Origin: Egibacter rhizosphaerae
GTDB lineage: Bacteria; Actinomycetota; Nitriliruptoria; Euzebyales; Egibacteraceae
DNA: 64,000 nucleotides
NCBI RefSeq assembly: GCF_004322855.1
Contig: NZ_CP036402.1
Coordinates: 3,906,001-3,970,000, forward strand
Direction: 5' to 3'
Part shown: positions 1 through 8,777 of the stretch, piece by piece
Layout: each line of letters starts with the position of its first letter
Numbering within the stretch: the first letter of the stretch is position 1
Position numbers and translations under genes: made by a program
The notes under the pieces: model-generated
The model's database searches: none
What the model was told of the DNA's origin: nothing
Seen by the model: the letters and a program-made list of their open reading frames with translations, nothing else

Positions 1-2043
1 GACCTCGCCGCCCAGCGCTCGCACCAGCGCGCGCACGATGAAGAGGCCGAGACCGGCACCGCTGGTGCGCATCCGCAGCGGGTCCTCGAGGCGCTCGAAC
101 CGCTCGAACACGCGATCGCGGTCCTCGAGCGGCACTCCCGGGCCCTCGTCGATCACGCGGATCTCCACGTGCTCGTCGCGTTCGATCACGTGCACGGAGA
201 TCGTCCCCCCGGTGGGGCTGAACTTGCCCGCGTTGTCGAGCAGGTTGGCGAGGACCTGCTGCAGTCGGAGCGCGTCGGTCGTGCCGAGGAGGGACTCCGG
301 TCCCTCGTACGCGACGACGTGCTCGGGGAGCGACTCCTGGGCCCGGTCGACCTCCCCGCGCACGACCTGCACGAGGTCGGCCGTCGCCGGCACGACCCGC
401 GGTGGGTCGCTGCCCTGCGAGGAGAGTTGCGCAACGAGGATGAGGTCCTCGACGAGGCGCCCCAGGTGATCGGCGCGGTTCTCGATCTGGTCGAGCAGCC
501 GCTGCCGCTGGTGCTGGTCCAGGCGGTCGGCGCGTTGGGAGAGGAGCTGCGCGCTCGCCTTGATGGGCGTCAGCGGGGTGCGCAGCTCGTGGCTGACGAT
601 CGCGAGCATGTCGTCCTTGGCCTGAGCGACGCGGCGCTCCTCGGTCACGTCGTGCACGACCGCGACCGACAATCGGCCGAGCCCGGCGTCGTCGACGCTC
701 GCGATCGCGACACGCCAGATCCGCCCGTCGTCGGTGTTGGTGTTGGGGCGGATGACGTCGTGCACTCCCGGATCCTGCCAGGGGCCGGGCCCCAGGACGT
801 CGTGGACCTGTTGGTGCCGGCCGTCGGTGGTCCCCGTGAGGCTCGCCATCGCGTCGTTCCACAGCCGGACGATCCCGTCGTCGTCGAGCACGAGGATCCC
901 GTCGGCGGTCCCGCCAACGACCGCCTCGAGGGTCGCGCGTTCCTGCTCGAGCGCCATCGAGGCCGCGGCGCGGTCCAGGTGCACGCGTGCCGAGCGGGCG
1001 AACCGCTCCAGCCAGGGCAGCAGCTCGTCAGCGGTGGCCGCGCCTTCGCCCCACGCGACGAGCACGCCGGGACCGAAGGGCACCGCGAGGGCGCGCTCCT
1101 CGCCGAGGAGGCCGAAGTCCGCCAGCGTGCCCCGCTGGGGATCGGCCTCCCCGTCGACAGGGCACGAGCCACTGCCCTCCGGTGCGCCGGCCCGCCAGCG
1201 ACCGTCGTGCCACAGCGCCGCCGACAGGCCGAGCGTCGTGCGCACCCCCTCGCTGATGAGGCGGCTCACCTCGACCGGGTCGCGAGCCTCGGCGAGATTG
1301 CGTTCCACCTCGACGAGGAGATCAGATCGGTTCCGCAGCCGTTGCTCGGAGGTCTGCGCTCGGCTGGCCAGGTGGAGGAGGATGAGCGGCGCGGCCATCG
1401 CGGCGAGCGCGAACGGCGCGTTGACCCAGAGCACCAGGACGAGGACGGCGAACGCCCCGTTGCAGGCCGGGACGAGCGCGCTGGTGGGTGCGAGCTGCTG
1501 CGCGAGACGGAGCGGGTTGCGCTGGGTCACGAACCCCGTGATCAGCGCGATGAGGACGCTGTTCGCGACGATGAACAGGGCCACCGCCAGCGCGAAGCCG
1601 AGGACCGTTCGCGAGTCGAGCCGCAGCGGGTCGTCGGCGATCGAGAACAGCGTGATCGCGGCCAGGCTCGCGCAGACGGTGTACTGCGCGCAGTTGAACA
1701 GGACCTTGATCGGCTCCGTCCGCTCGAGGAGCTGGGCGATGAGGATGCCGAGGAGCGCGCCCAGCGCCACGTTGCCCGGGGCGGTGAACGCGAGTGCCGC
1801 GAACACCGCGGTGTCCGCGAGCGCGAAGCGGATCGTGTTGTCGTTGCGACTGTCGATGTCGAGACCGAACCGCTCGCCCAGGACCATCGAGGCCGCGATG
1901 GCCACGACCGGTACCGGCGACATCGCGGCCGGGGCCAGGGCGATCGCGGCCGCGCAGAGCGCGACCGCGGCGGCGGTGACCAGCCAGATGAGGCGCTGCG
2001 CTGAGCGTGGTAGCTCCCGGAGCGCCTCACGGATGCCGGTCAC
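1..2043 (-). CDS. Membrane sensor histidine kinase, 3' end cut by window edge
   Basis: The minus strand stays open from a GTG at 2043 to the window edge (681 codons, no stop). The first ~230 residues are strongly hydrophobic with several membrane segments. A GAF-like stretch follows (about 240-370), then a PAS-like domain (about 380-480, with GILVLDDDGIVRLWN). The HisKA box SHELRTPLTP has the phospho-acceptor His near residue 485. The HATPase N box (LLDNAGKFSP), G1 (DEGPGVP) and G2 (GLGLFIV) are all present, so the catalytic core is nearly complete and only the extreme C terminus is missing. It should autophosphorylate on His in response to an unknown signal; no response regulator is visible. 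The start lies 7 nt after the stop of the upstream protease gene, so the two are probably co-transcribed. An earlier start inside the protease gene cannot be excluded. Confidence 0.88.
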   Translation of the reverse strand, partial: MTGIREALRELPRSAQRLIWLVTAAAVALCAAAIALAPAAMSPVPVVAIAASMVLGERFGLDIDSRNDNTIRFALADTAVFAALAFTAPGNVALGALLGILIAQLLERTEPIKVLFNCAQYTVCASLAAITLFSIADDPLRLDSRTVLGFALAVALFIVANSVLIALITGFVTQRNPLRLAQQLAPTSALVPACNGAFAVLVLVLWVNAPFALAAMAAPLILLHLASRAQTSEQRLRNRSDLLVEVERNLAEARDPVEVSRLISEGVRTTLGLSAALWHDGRWRAGAPEGSGSCPVDGEADPQRGTLADFGLLGEERALAVPFGPGVLVAWGEGAATADELLPWLERFARSARVHLDRAAASMALEQERATLEAVVGGTADGILVLDDDGIVRLWNDAMASLTGTTDGRHQQVHDVLGPGPWQDPGVHDVIRPNTNTDDGRIWRVAIASVDDAGLGRLSVAVVHDVTEERRVAQAKDDMLAIVSHELRTPLTPIKASAQLLSQRADRLDQHQRQRLLDQIENRADHLGRLVEDLILVAQLSSQGSDPPRVVPATADLVQVVRGEVDRAQESLPEHVVAYEGPESLLGTTDALRLQQVLANLLDNAGKFSPTGGTISVHVIERDEHVEIRVIDEGPGVPLEDRDRVFERFERLEDPLRMRTSGAGLGLFIVRALVRALGGEV

Positions 2044-2050
2044 GCCATGC

Positions 2051-4081
2051 TCACTCGTCGACGATGAGGTTCCAGGAATCGGCGCGCCAGCTCAGGATAT
2101 CCCAATCGTCGCTCCGCCAGCTCAGGATCTCGGTCTCGAGTTCCCTCCAGCTGAGGATGTCCCAGTCCTCACTGCGCCAGCTGAGGATGTCCCAGTCGTC
2201 GCCGCGCCAGCTGAGGATGTCCCAGGCGTCGCTGTAGCGCAGCTGCGCCCAGTCGTCGGCGGTCCAGACGCTCGCGTGCCAGTCGGCCGCGGTCCAGACG
2301 CCGCCCTGCCAGTCCTCGGCTCGCCAGCTCAGGATGTCCCAGGTCACGGCGGGGTGCCGCCACTCGGGGGGGTCGTCCCAGCGCGCCGCGGCCCAACCGT
2401 CGGCCTTCCAGCCTCCGTCGCTCCACTCGGCGGGTTCCCACTGGGCGGTCGCCGGCATCGGCAGGAGCCCCAGGGCCCGGCGGACCGCGCGGTCGCGGAC
2501 CTCGCCGGCCCGGCCCCGGGCCTGGTCGCGGGCCTCGTCGGCACGGTCGCGCGCCTCGTTGGCGCGGTCCCTGGCCTGCTCGCGGGCCTGGTCGGCGCGG
2601 TCCTGACCGTCCGTGCGGGCTTGGTCGGCCCGGTCGCGGGCATGGTCGACCCCGTTGTGCCCGGCGGCGTTGCCGTGCCCGTGGTCGCCCTGCTGCCCGG
2701 GCGGGCCGGGCCGATCGGGCGGCCCCGGAAGGTCCGGTGGCCCGGGCGGGTCCGGGAGGTTCGGGGGTCCGGGCAGCGGCTCCTGCAGCTCCTCGGGGCG
2801 CTCGCCCTCGATGCCGTCGACGGCGGCGAGGACCCCGGGGGCGTCGACGATCCGCTGCCCGTCGCTCTCGTTGCTGCCGTCCAGCAGCGCCTCGGTGAGC
2901 TCCAGCCCGTCGAGCCCGGGGTTCTCCGCGGAGGCGAGGGCCGCGGTCCCGGCGACCAGCGCGGTCGAGATCGAGGTGCCGCTGCCTCGCAGCAGCCCTT
3001 GCTCCAGGCGCGCGATGCCGCCGTCGTTGTCTTCCTCCTCCGCCTGATTCCGCGCGTTCACGCCGAGGATCGACTCCGGGTCGTGATGGCTGATCACCTC
3101 GACGCCGGGGGCGTAGATCCGGGGGGCCTCGTCTCCCACGCGGTTGTGTCCGCTCCCGGAGAACTCCTCCCCGTCGGAGGCGCCGACCGCGAGCGTGCCG
3201 GGGCTCGTCGCCGGCGAGGAGAGATTGTCCGGGCCGTCGTTCCCCGACGCCGTGACGAGCAGGACCCCGTTGGCGCCGAGGCGCTGGGTCGCGATGTCGA
3301 GCAGCTGCCCGGCGGCGTTGTCCGGGTCCACGCCGAGGGCCAGCGATCCCACGCGGATCCCCAGGTCACGGCCGGGGCCGTGCAACCACTCGAGGGCGGC
3401 GAGGACCGTTCCGAGGTCGGTGTCGCCATCCTGGTCGCCGACCTTCAGGGACAGGATCCCCGTGTCCGGCGCGATGCCGGGCATCGAGTTCCCGCTCGCC
3501 GCGATGAGCGACGCCATGAAGGTGCCGTGCCCGTAGCCGTCGCCGCCGCCGCTGTCGGTGAAATCGACCTCGCCCGCGATCGATCCCTCCAGGGCCTCGA
3601 TGTCGGCCACGCCGGTGTCGATCAGGGCCACCAGCCCGTCCCCGCCGGTCTGCGTGTCCCAGGCTTCGGTCGCCCCGATGGTCTCGAGGGCCTCGTGAGG
3701 GCCTTCCAGACCGGTGGTGTGCGTGGTCGCGCCCTCGCTGGAGCTCGTCTCGTCACTGTCGGGGGCGACGTACTCGCCGCCCGAGGGATCGTCCGCGGTC
3801 TGCCACGACAGGGGTGTGTCGGCGGCCACGCCACCCTCGGGGCGCTCGGAACTGCGGATCAGGAGCGCGTCGGCGACGAGGAGCGGGGTCACGACCTCGG
3901 CATCGCCAGGAAGGTCCGCGCTCGCGGGCACGATCCATTCGGTCGCGCCGGCGTCGTGGGGTCCTGCTCCGCCCGCGTGCGCCGGGGCGCCGACCGGAAG
4001 GGTCAGCGCGATCAGCGCAGCGAGGGCGACGAGGCCGGCGAGCACCCTCCGACCGGTGGATGGGGCGTGAGTCCCTCGCAT
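2051..4081 (-). CDS. Secreted S8 (subtilisin) serine protease with Trp-rich C-terminal repeats
   Basis: 676 aa. Residues 1-37 form an export signal (RR, hydrophobic core, APAHA cleavage-like end). The S8 catalytic triad is visible: Asp155 in LIDTG, His185 in GHGTFM, Ser370 in GSGTSIS, with oxyanion Asn281 in TASGND. After the protease domain come a Pro/Gly-rich linker (about 425-470), an Arg/Asp/Ala-rich probable coiled coil with repeats such as DRADQAR (about 475-540), and a 129-residue Trp-rich tail (548-676). The tail has six copies of an ILSWR core, mostly as WDILSWR, spaced 9-10 residues apart near the end. The mature enzyme should act outside the membrane; the tail may bind the envelope or other copies (inference). 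The ATG at 4081 is preceded by GAGGTG. The downstream histidine kinase starts 7 nt after the stop. Confidence 0.93.
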   Translation of the reverse strand: MRGTHAPSTGRRVLAGLVALAALIALTLPVGAPAHAGGAGPHDAGATEWIVPASADLPGDAEVVTPLLVADALLIRSSERPEGGVAADTPLSWQTADDPSGGEYVAPDSDETSSSEGATTHTTGLEGPHEALETIGATEAWDTQTGGDGLVALIDTGVADIEALEGSIAGEVDFTDSGGGDGYGHGTFMASLIAASGNSMPGIAPDTGILSLKVGDQDGDTDLGTVLAALEWLHGPGRDLGIRVGSLALGVDPDNAAGQLLDIATQRLGANGVLLVTASGNDGPDNLSSPATSPGTLAVGASDGEEFSGSGHNRVGDEAPRIYAPGVEVISHHDPESILGVNARNQAEEEDNDGGIARLEQGLLRGSGTSISTALVAGTAALASAENPGLDGLELTEALLDGSNESDGQRIVDAPGVLAAVDGIEGERPEELQEPLPGPPNLPDPPGPPDLPGPPDRPGPPGQQGDHGHGNAAGHNGVDHARDRADQARTDGQDRADQAREQARDRANEARDRADEARDQARGRAGEVRDRAVRRALGLLPMPATAQWEPAEWSDGGWKADGWAAARWDDPPEWRHPAVTWDILSWRAEDWQGGVWTAADWHASVWTADDWAQLRYSDAWDILSWRGDDWDILSWRSEDWDILSWRELETEILSWRSDDWDILSWRADSWNLIVDE

Positions 4082-4443
4082 GGCGGCACCTCGGGGTCGT
4101 TATCGGCGTTGGGACTGGTTACTGGGAGTGATCGGCATGTTACCCCAGATGCTCCAGGCTCACGTCGCGTTTGACTCGAAGTGACTAGTCCGCAGATGGT
4201 CCGGGCTACCGGCTGCGGGGGCCCCGAGGCGGGGGAGCTTCCCGGTCGGATCGTACCGGAGGACCCTGGCGCCACCCGATGCCGTGCGCTGGGTGCACGG
4301 TCTCTGCGCGACGGACCTAGGGTGTGCTTGTCCGCTCTGGTTGGGGTCGACGCTGCACGACCTATACTTGAGGCGGATCGCGCGCCCGTTCGCGGGTGTG
4401 GTGACGCGAACCGACGTCGCATGACCGTAGGAAGGGTGTCCCG
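4082..4443. other. Intergenic region between divergent protease and rodZ genes
   Basis: 362 bases with no convincing gene. It must hold the divergent promoters. A sigma70-like promoter toward rodZ is listed separately. Long open frames that cross this region lack coding character and overlap the real genes. Confidence 0.6.
4341..4368 (+). promoter_or_regulatory. Candidate promoter of the rodZ-cinA-thpR run
   Basis: TTGGGG (4341-4346), 16-nt spacer, TATACT (4363-4368), about 75 nt before the rodZ ATG. Recognised by eye only. Confidence 0.45.
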
Positions 4444-5316
4444 ATGGAGTCGGGCATCGGCGAGACGTTGCGCAGCGCCCGTGAGCGGTCCGGAGTCACG
4501 CTCGCGGACGCTGCGGCCGAGACCCGCATCCGGGAGACCCATCTCAGCGCACTCGAACGCGAGGAGTTCGACAACCTCGGCGGTGAGGTCTACGTCAAGG
4601 GGTTCCTCCGCAGCTATGCCCGGTTCCTCGGCATCGACCCCCAGCCCCTCGTCGAGGCCTACCGGCAGCAGTACGCCGCGCCGGCGCCGATCGAGGAACT
4701 GAGCCACGAGCCGGTCGAGTCGCCTCCGCAGGCTCGTCGTCCCCTGGCGGCACTCGTCGTGGCCGTCGCGATCCTCCTCGTCGGCGGTCTGGCGCTGATC
4801 AGCCTCTTCGCGCCCGATGACGAGGAAACCGCCGACGCTCCCGTGCCCGACCCGGTCGAGGACGACGAGGACGCGGTCGCCGGCAACGGCGAGGACGAGG
4901 GGAACGACGAGGACGAGGACGACGACGAGGACGAGGACGACGACGAGGACGAGGACCAGGCGAACGACGACGAAGACGGCGATGACGAGGAGAACGAGGA
5001 GGGGAACGACGACGAGGAGGAGGAGGAGGAGGACGACGAGCCCGGCCCCTCCGAGGAGATCGTGCTCGGGTTCGCCATCAACGGCGGGCAGTCCTGGGTG
5101 CGCATCGTCGTGGACGGCGAGAACGTCGAGGAGGGCACCCTGTCCGAGGGCTTCTCCGAGACCTACCGCGGCGACGAGGTCGTCATGCGCATCGGCAACC
5201 CCGGCGCGGTCCAACTGGAGCTCAACGGCGAGGACCTGGGGGAGGTCGGCGAGCCCGGGATGCCGATCGACGTGACGTGCTCGACCGATCTCGCGGACTG
5301 CGAGGTGAGCGCCTGA
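4444..5316 (+). CDS. rodZ: RodZ-like membrane-anchored helix-turn-helix protein
   Basis: 290 aa. Residues 1-75 match the RodZ/HTH_25 cytoplasmic domain (IGETLRSARERSGVTLADAA... VKGFLRSYARFLGID). One membrane segment spans about 100-123. A very acidic linker made almost only of Asp/Glu/Asn (about 125-200) is followed by a C-terminal DUF4115-like beta domain (204-288). RodZ links MreB-type cytoskeleton to cell-wall elongation; the external domain would face the wall. The position before cinA and recA matches many actinobacteria. ATG 4444 follows AGGAAGGGTGTCCCG, a usable Shine-Dalgarno. The acidic linker comes from a GA(C/G)GAC-type DNA microsatellite and may vary in length between strains. Confidence 0.88.
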   Translation: MESGIGETLRSARERSGVTLADAAAETRIRETHLSALEREEFDNLGGEVYVKGFLRSYARFLGIDPQPLVEAYRQQYAAPAPIEELSHEPVESPPQARRPLAALVVAVAILLVGGLALISLFAPDDEETADAPVPDPVEDDEDAVAGNGEDEGNDEDEDDDEDEDDDEDEDQANDDEDGDDEENEEGNDDEEEEEEDDEPGPSEEIVLGFAINGGQSWVRIVVDGENVEEGTLSEGFSETYRGDEVVMRIGNPGAVQLELNGEDLGEVGEPGMPIDVTCSTDLADCEVSA

Positions 5317-5333
5317 GCGGCGGGGCGGGGACC

Positions 5334-6674
5334 ATGCGCGCCGAGATCGTCGCGGTCGGCAGCGAGCTCCTGCTCGGCGACGGGGTCGACACGAACTCGG
5401 CCTGGATCAGCGCCCGGCTCAACGAGATCGGCGTCAACGTCCACCGGCACGTGACCGTGGGCGACAACGACGAGCGCCTGCGGGCGGTGCTCGTGGAGTC
5501 CTGCGGGCGCGCCGAGGTCGTCGTGGTGACCGGTGGCCTCGGGCCGACGCAGGACGATCGGACGCGTGACATCGTCGCCGAGCTCGCCGGGGTGCCGCTC
5601 GAGCGGGACGAGCAGCTCGTCTCCTACCTGGAGCGATACTTCGCGGACCGCGGACGGGAGATGACCGAGAACAACCTCCGCCAGGCCGATCTTCCCAGTG
5701 GGAGCCGGATCCTCGCGCCGGCCGGCACCGCGGCCGGGTTCGCGGTCGAGTGCTCCGGTGCCACGATCTGGTGCCTGCCGGGGGTCCCGTGGGAGATGCG
5801 CACGCTCGTCGAGCGCGAGCTCGTTCCCACGTTGGCGGCCCAGACGGGTGCGTGGGCCACGGTGAGCCGACTCGTCCGCACCGCCGGGATGGGCGAGTCC
5901 CAGGTCGCCGAGCGCTGCGCGGATCTGGTCGACCGTCTGGACGCCCAGGGCAACCCCACGATCGCGTTCCTGGCCTCCAAGGGCGAGACGCGCGTGCGCG
6001 TGACCGGACGGGCGGAGACTCGCGAGCAGGCCCTCGCCCTCATCGACCCGGTTGTGGACGAGCTCGTCGACCGTCTGGGAGCGGGCTTCGCCGGCCTCGA
6101 CGACGAGGGCGCCGAGCACGCGATCGCGCGTCAGCTCGGCCACCTCGGCTGGACGCTGGCGGTGGGCGAGTCGCTCACGGGTGGCAGCGTCGGCGGCCGG
6201 CTGGTGCACGTCCCCGGCGCGAGTCAGTGGTTCCGCGGCGGCGTGACCGCGTATGCCACGGACGCGAAGCCGTCGCTCCTCGGGGTGTCGCGTGACCTGC
6301 TCGACCGGCACGGCCCCGCGAGCCAGGAGGCGGCGATCGCGCTCGCGGCCGGAGCACGGGACCGGCTCGAGACCGACGTCGGCCTCGGCCTCGTCGGTGT
6401 CGCCGGGCCGGAGCCCCAGCAGGGGGCGGAGGTCGGGACGGTGCACCTCGCGGTCGTGCTGCCCGACCCCTCCGGACTCGACGCGCAGCAGCGCAGCCGC
6501 ACCGTCCGGCTGCCCGCCGGCGGACGTGACACCATCCTCGACTTCGCGACCAGCGCGGCGCTCGACTACGTCCGTCGCCGGCTCGCCGAGGCGATGCCCG
6601 ATGAGGGCTCGGGTCCGGCGCCCGCGGGGCCGTCGGGGTCCGGAACGGCGGAATCGACCACCTATCCAGGATGA
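5334..6674 (+). CDS. cinA: CinA family protein (competence/damage-inducible, NMN deamidase type)
   Basis: 446 aa from ATG 5334 (MRAEIVAVGSELLLGD). An upstream in-frame start at 5277 would overlap rodZ and lacks family similarity. The N-terminal half is a MoaB/MogA-like (MoCF) domain with TGGLGPTQDD and LPGVPWEM. The C-terminal half is the CinA amidohydrolase domain (ESLTGGSVGGRL, VGVAGPEPQ). Members act in pyridine-nucleotide salvage as ADP-ribose pyrophosphatase and/or NMN deamidase. It lies 17 nt after rodZ, overlaps thpR by ATGA, and sits just upstream of recA, the classical cinA-recA arrangement. Confidence 0.93.
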   Translation: MRAEIVAVGSELLLGDGVDTNSAWISARLNEIGVNVHRHVTVGDNDERLRAVLVESCGRAEVVVVTGGLGPTQDDRTRDIVAELAGVPLERDEQLVSYLERYFADRGREMTENNLRQADLPSGSRILAPAGTAAGFAVECSGATIWCLPGVPWEMRTLVERELVPTLAAQTGAWATVSRLVRTAGMGESQVAERCADLVDRLDAQGNPTIAFLASKGETRVRVTGRAETREQALALIDPVVDELVDRLGAGFAGLDDEGAEHAIARQLGHLGWTLAVGESLTGGSVGGRLVHVPGASQWFRGGVTAYATDAKPSLLGVSRDLLDRHGPASQEAAIALAAGARDRLETDVGLGLVGVAGPEPQQGAEVGTVHLAVVLPDPSGLDAQQRSRTVRLPAGGRDTILDFATSAALDYVRRRLAEAMPDEGSGPAPAGPSGSGTAESTTYPG

Positions 6675-7357
6675 CCGACGAGACGGGTGCGGGTTCGCGG
6701 ATGAGCGCGGGGGATGCGCGCGCCGCCGACGCGGGCCGGTCGCCAGGCGCCGAGCGGGCCGGGGCCGAGCGGGGTGGGGCCGAGCGGGCCGGGGCCGAGC
6801 GGGGTGGGACCGAGCGACTGTTCGTCGGCGTGCTCGTGGGGGAGGAGGCCGCCCGGGACCTGGACGAGGCGCTCGCGCCCCTGCGCCGCGAGCACTCCCG
6901 ACTGACCTGGATCGCCCGCGAACGATGGCACCTCACGCTCGCGTTCCTCGGCGAGGTCGATCCCGACACCGCGGCGGCCGCCGATCTCGCGGTCGAGGAG
7001 GCCGCGGGGGTGCACCCACCGATGACCGTGGCGTTGGACGGCTCGCTCGGGCGTTTCGGTCGGGGCGTGCTGTGGGCCGGGATCGTGGCCTCGTCGGAGC
7101 TGGATGCGCTCGCCGCCGACGTGCGCTCCCGATTGACGGCCCGTGGGGTGGGCTTCGACGACAAGCCCTTTCATGCGCACCTGACCGTTGCCCGCCCGCC
7201 CCGGCGCGGTCGGCTGCCGTCCGGGATCACCGACGGGTTCGCGGGACCGACGACCCGCTGGACGCTGGAGGCCGTGCACGTGGTGCGCTCCGAGCGCGGT
7301 CGAGGCGGGGGTCGCTACGTGACTCGATCGCGGTCCCCGCTGGCCGGTCCCGCCTGA
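6671..7357 (+). CDS. thpR: RNA 2',3'-cyclic phosphodiesterase (2H family, ThpR)
   Basis: 228 aa. The start overlaps the cinA stop (ATGA). The two HxTx motifs of the 2H superfamily are present: HLTL near residue 92 and HLTV near 174. The catalytic domain starts around residue 50 (RLFVGVLVG). The first ~49 residues are extra: two alternating copies of GAERAGAERGG-like sequence encoded by a 30-bp tandem duplication (about 6750-6811). That segment is low-complexity and probably dispensable; translation might instead start further in. These enzymes hydrolyse 2',3'-cyclic phosphate RNA ends to 2'-phosphates. Confidence 0.88.
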   Translation: MTDETGAGSRMSAGDARAADAGRSPGAERAGAERGGAERAGAERGGTERLFVGVLVGEEAARDLDEALAPLRREHSRLTWIARERWHLTLAFLGEVDPDTAAAADLAVEEAAGVHPPMTVALDGSLGRFGRGVLWAGIVASSELDALAADVRSRLTARGVGFDDKPFHAHLTVARPPRRGRLPSGITDGFAGPTTRWTLEAVHVVRSERGRGGGRYVTRSRSPLAGPA

Positions 7358-7402
7358 CGGTGGCGGGGCGGGTCGAGCCGCGAGCGGGCCCTGCCATCGA
7401 TG

Positions 7403-7418
7403 TCGAACACGTATTCGC
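7403..7418. promoter_or_regulatory. LexA operator (SOS box) upstream of recA
   Basis: TCGAAC-ACGT-ATTCGC matches the actinobacterial SOS box TCGAAC-N4-GTTCGA at 10 of 12 fixed positions. It lies 137 nt before the recA GTG, and lexA is encoded in the same window. A second palindrome, GTACCT-CCT-AGGTAC, is at 7465-7479, between the box and the gene; its role is unknown. Confidence 0.75.
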
Positions 7419-7554
7419 TACACTTCGGATCCACAGGGGCGGCACCCGGATCCGCGGGATTGTCGTACCTCCTAGGTACCGTGTGGCGCACAGCTTGTGA
7501 GCGAGTCGGCGACTGCTTCCCCGCGCCGCAACCCATCACCCAGAAGGAGCGAGC

Positions 7555-8769
7555 GTGGAGCGCGACAAAGCCCTCGATATGGCCATCGGCCAGATCGAAA
7601 AGCAGTACGGCAAGGGCGCGATCATGCGCATGGGCGAGGAAGCCAAGGTCCAGGTGGCCTCCATCCCCACGGGCGCGCTGAGCCTCGATCTCGCGCTCGG
7701 CATCGGCGGAATCCCGCGAGGCCGCGTCACGGAGATCTACGGACCCGAGAGCAGCGGGAAGACCACCGTCGCGCTGCACATCGTGGCCGAGGCGCAGCAG
7801 GCCGGCGGGATCGCCGCCTTCATCGACGCCGAGCACGCGCTCGATCCCAAGTACGCCCGAGCACTCGGGGTCGACGTGGAGGCTCTGCTGGTGAGCCAGC
7901 CGGACACCGGGGAGCAGGCCCTCGAGATCGCGGACATGCTCGTCCGCTCGGGGGCGGTCGACGTCGTCGTCGTCGACTCGGTCGCCGCTCTCACCCCTCG
8001 TGCCGAGATCGAGGGTGAGATGGGCGACAGCCACGTCGGGTTGCAGGCCCGTCTCATGAGCCAGGCCTTGCGCAAGCTCGCCGGCACGCTGCAGAAGTCG
8101 AGCACCGCCGCGGTCTTCATCAACCAGATCCGCGAGAAGGTGGGGGTCATGTTCGGGAGTCCCGAGACGACCCCGGGCGGCCGTGCGCTCAAGTTCTATT
8201 CCTCGGTGCGGCTCGACGTCCGGCGCATCGAGTCGTTGAAGGACGGCAACGACTTCGTGGGCAACCGCATCCGCGTCAAGGTCGCGAAGAACAAGGTCTC
8301 CGCGCCGTTCCGCCAGGCCGAGTTCGACATCCTCTTCGGTGAGGGGATCTCCAAGGAGGGCGCCATCATCGACGTGGGGGTCGACAACGGGATCATCAAG
8401 AAGGCGGGCGCCTGGTACACCTACGACGGCGAGCAACTCGGGCAGGGCCGCGAGAACGCCCGCAAGTTCCTGAAGGAGCACACCGACGTCGCAGCCGAGA
8501 TCACCAAGAAGGTCACCGAACATCTCGGGCTCGTGCCCACCGACGTGACCGGGGGTGAGGCGAGCGGCGACGTCGAGGGATCCGCTGGTGGCGTCGAGTC
8601 CGCTGAGTCCACCGAGAGCGGTACGGCCGGGGGCGATTCGCAAGCCGAGGGATCCACCAAGGGCCCCAAGGGGGGCAAGGGCACGAAGGCCAGCAGGACC
8701 CAGAAGGCAGATCCACCCGGCGACGCCGAGGTCGACGCGGACGGCAGCCCATCGCTCATCAACGAGTAG
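7555..8769 (+). CDS. recA: Recombinase RecA
   Basis: 404 aa. It has Walker [10 protein letters not shown], the loop with [21 protein letters not shown] and [21 protein letters not shown], all diagnostic of RecA. The GTG start at 7555 has AGAAGGAG 6-13 nt upstream. No intein is present, unlike RecA of some actinobacteria. After residue ~330 the tail is long and low-complexity (Gly/Ser/Glu, then Lys-rich, then acidic). It forms the strand-exchange filament and is the LexA coprotease. SOS control is shown by the box at 7403-7418. recX follows 8 nt after the stop. Confidence 0.98.
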   Translation: MERDKALDMAIGQIEKQYGKGAIMRMGEEAKVQVASIPTGALSLDLALGIGGIPRGRVTEIYGPESSGKTTVALHIVAEAQQAGGIAAFIDAEHALDPKYARALGVDVEALLVSQPDTGEQALEIADMLVRSGAVDVVVVDSVAALTPRAEIEGEMGDSHVGLQARLMSQALRKLAGTLQKSSTAAVFINQIREKVGVMFGSPETTPGGRALKFYSSVRLDVRRIESLKDGNDFVGNRIRVKVAKNKVSAPFRQAEFDILFGEGISKEGAIIDVGVDNGIIKKAGAWYTYDGEQLGQGRENARKFLKEHTDVAAEITKKVTEHLGLVPTDVTGGEASGDVEGSAGGVESAESTESGTAGGDSQAEGSTKGPKGGKGTKASRTQKADPPGDAEVDADGSPSLINE

Positions 8770-8777
8770 ACCCGGCA

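Noticed and set aside
169-4174. Very long plus-strand open frames (611 and 1146 codons) opposite the kinase and protease
   Set aside because: Low-complexity Arg/Ala/Val translations with no motifs. The minus strand shows complete histidine-kinase and subtilisin motif sets, so these are high-GC shadow frames.
4012-5214. 400-codon minus-strand frame with VVLVLVVVLVLVV-like runs
   Set aside because: The hydrophobic run is the antisense of the Asp/Glu microsatellite of rodZ, not a membrane protein.
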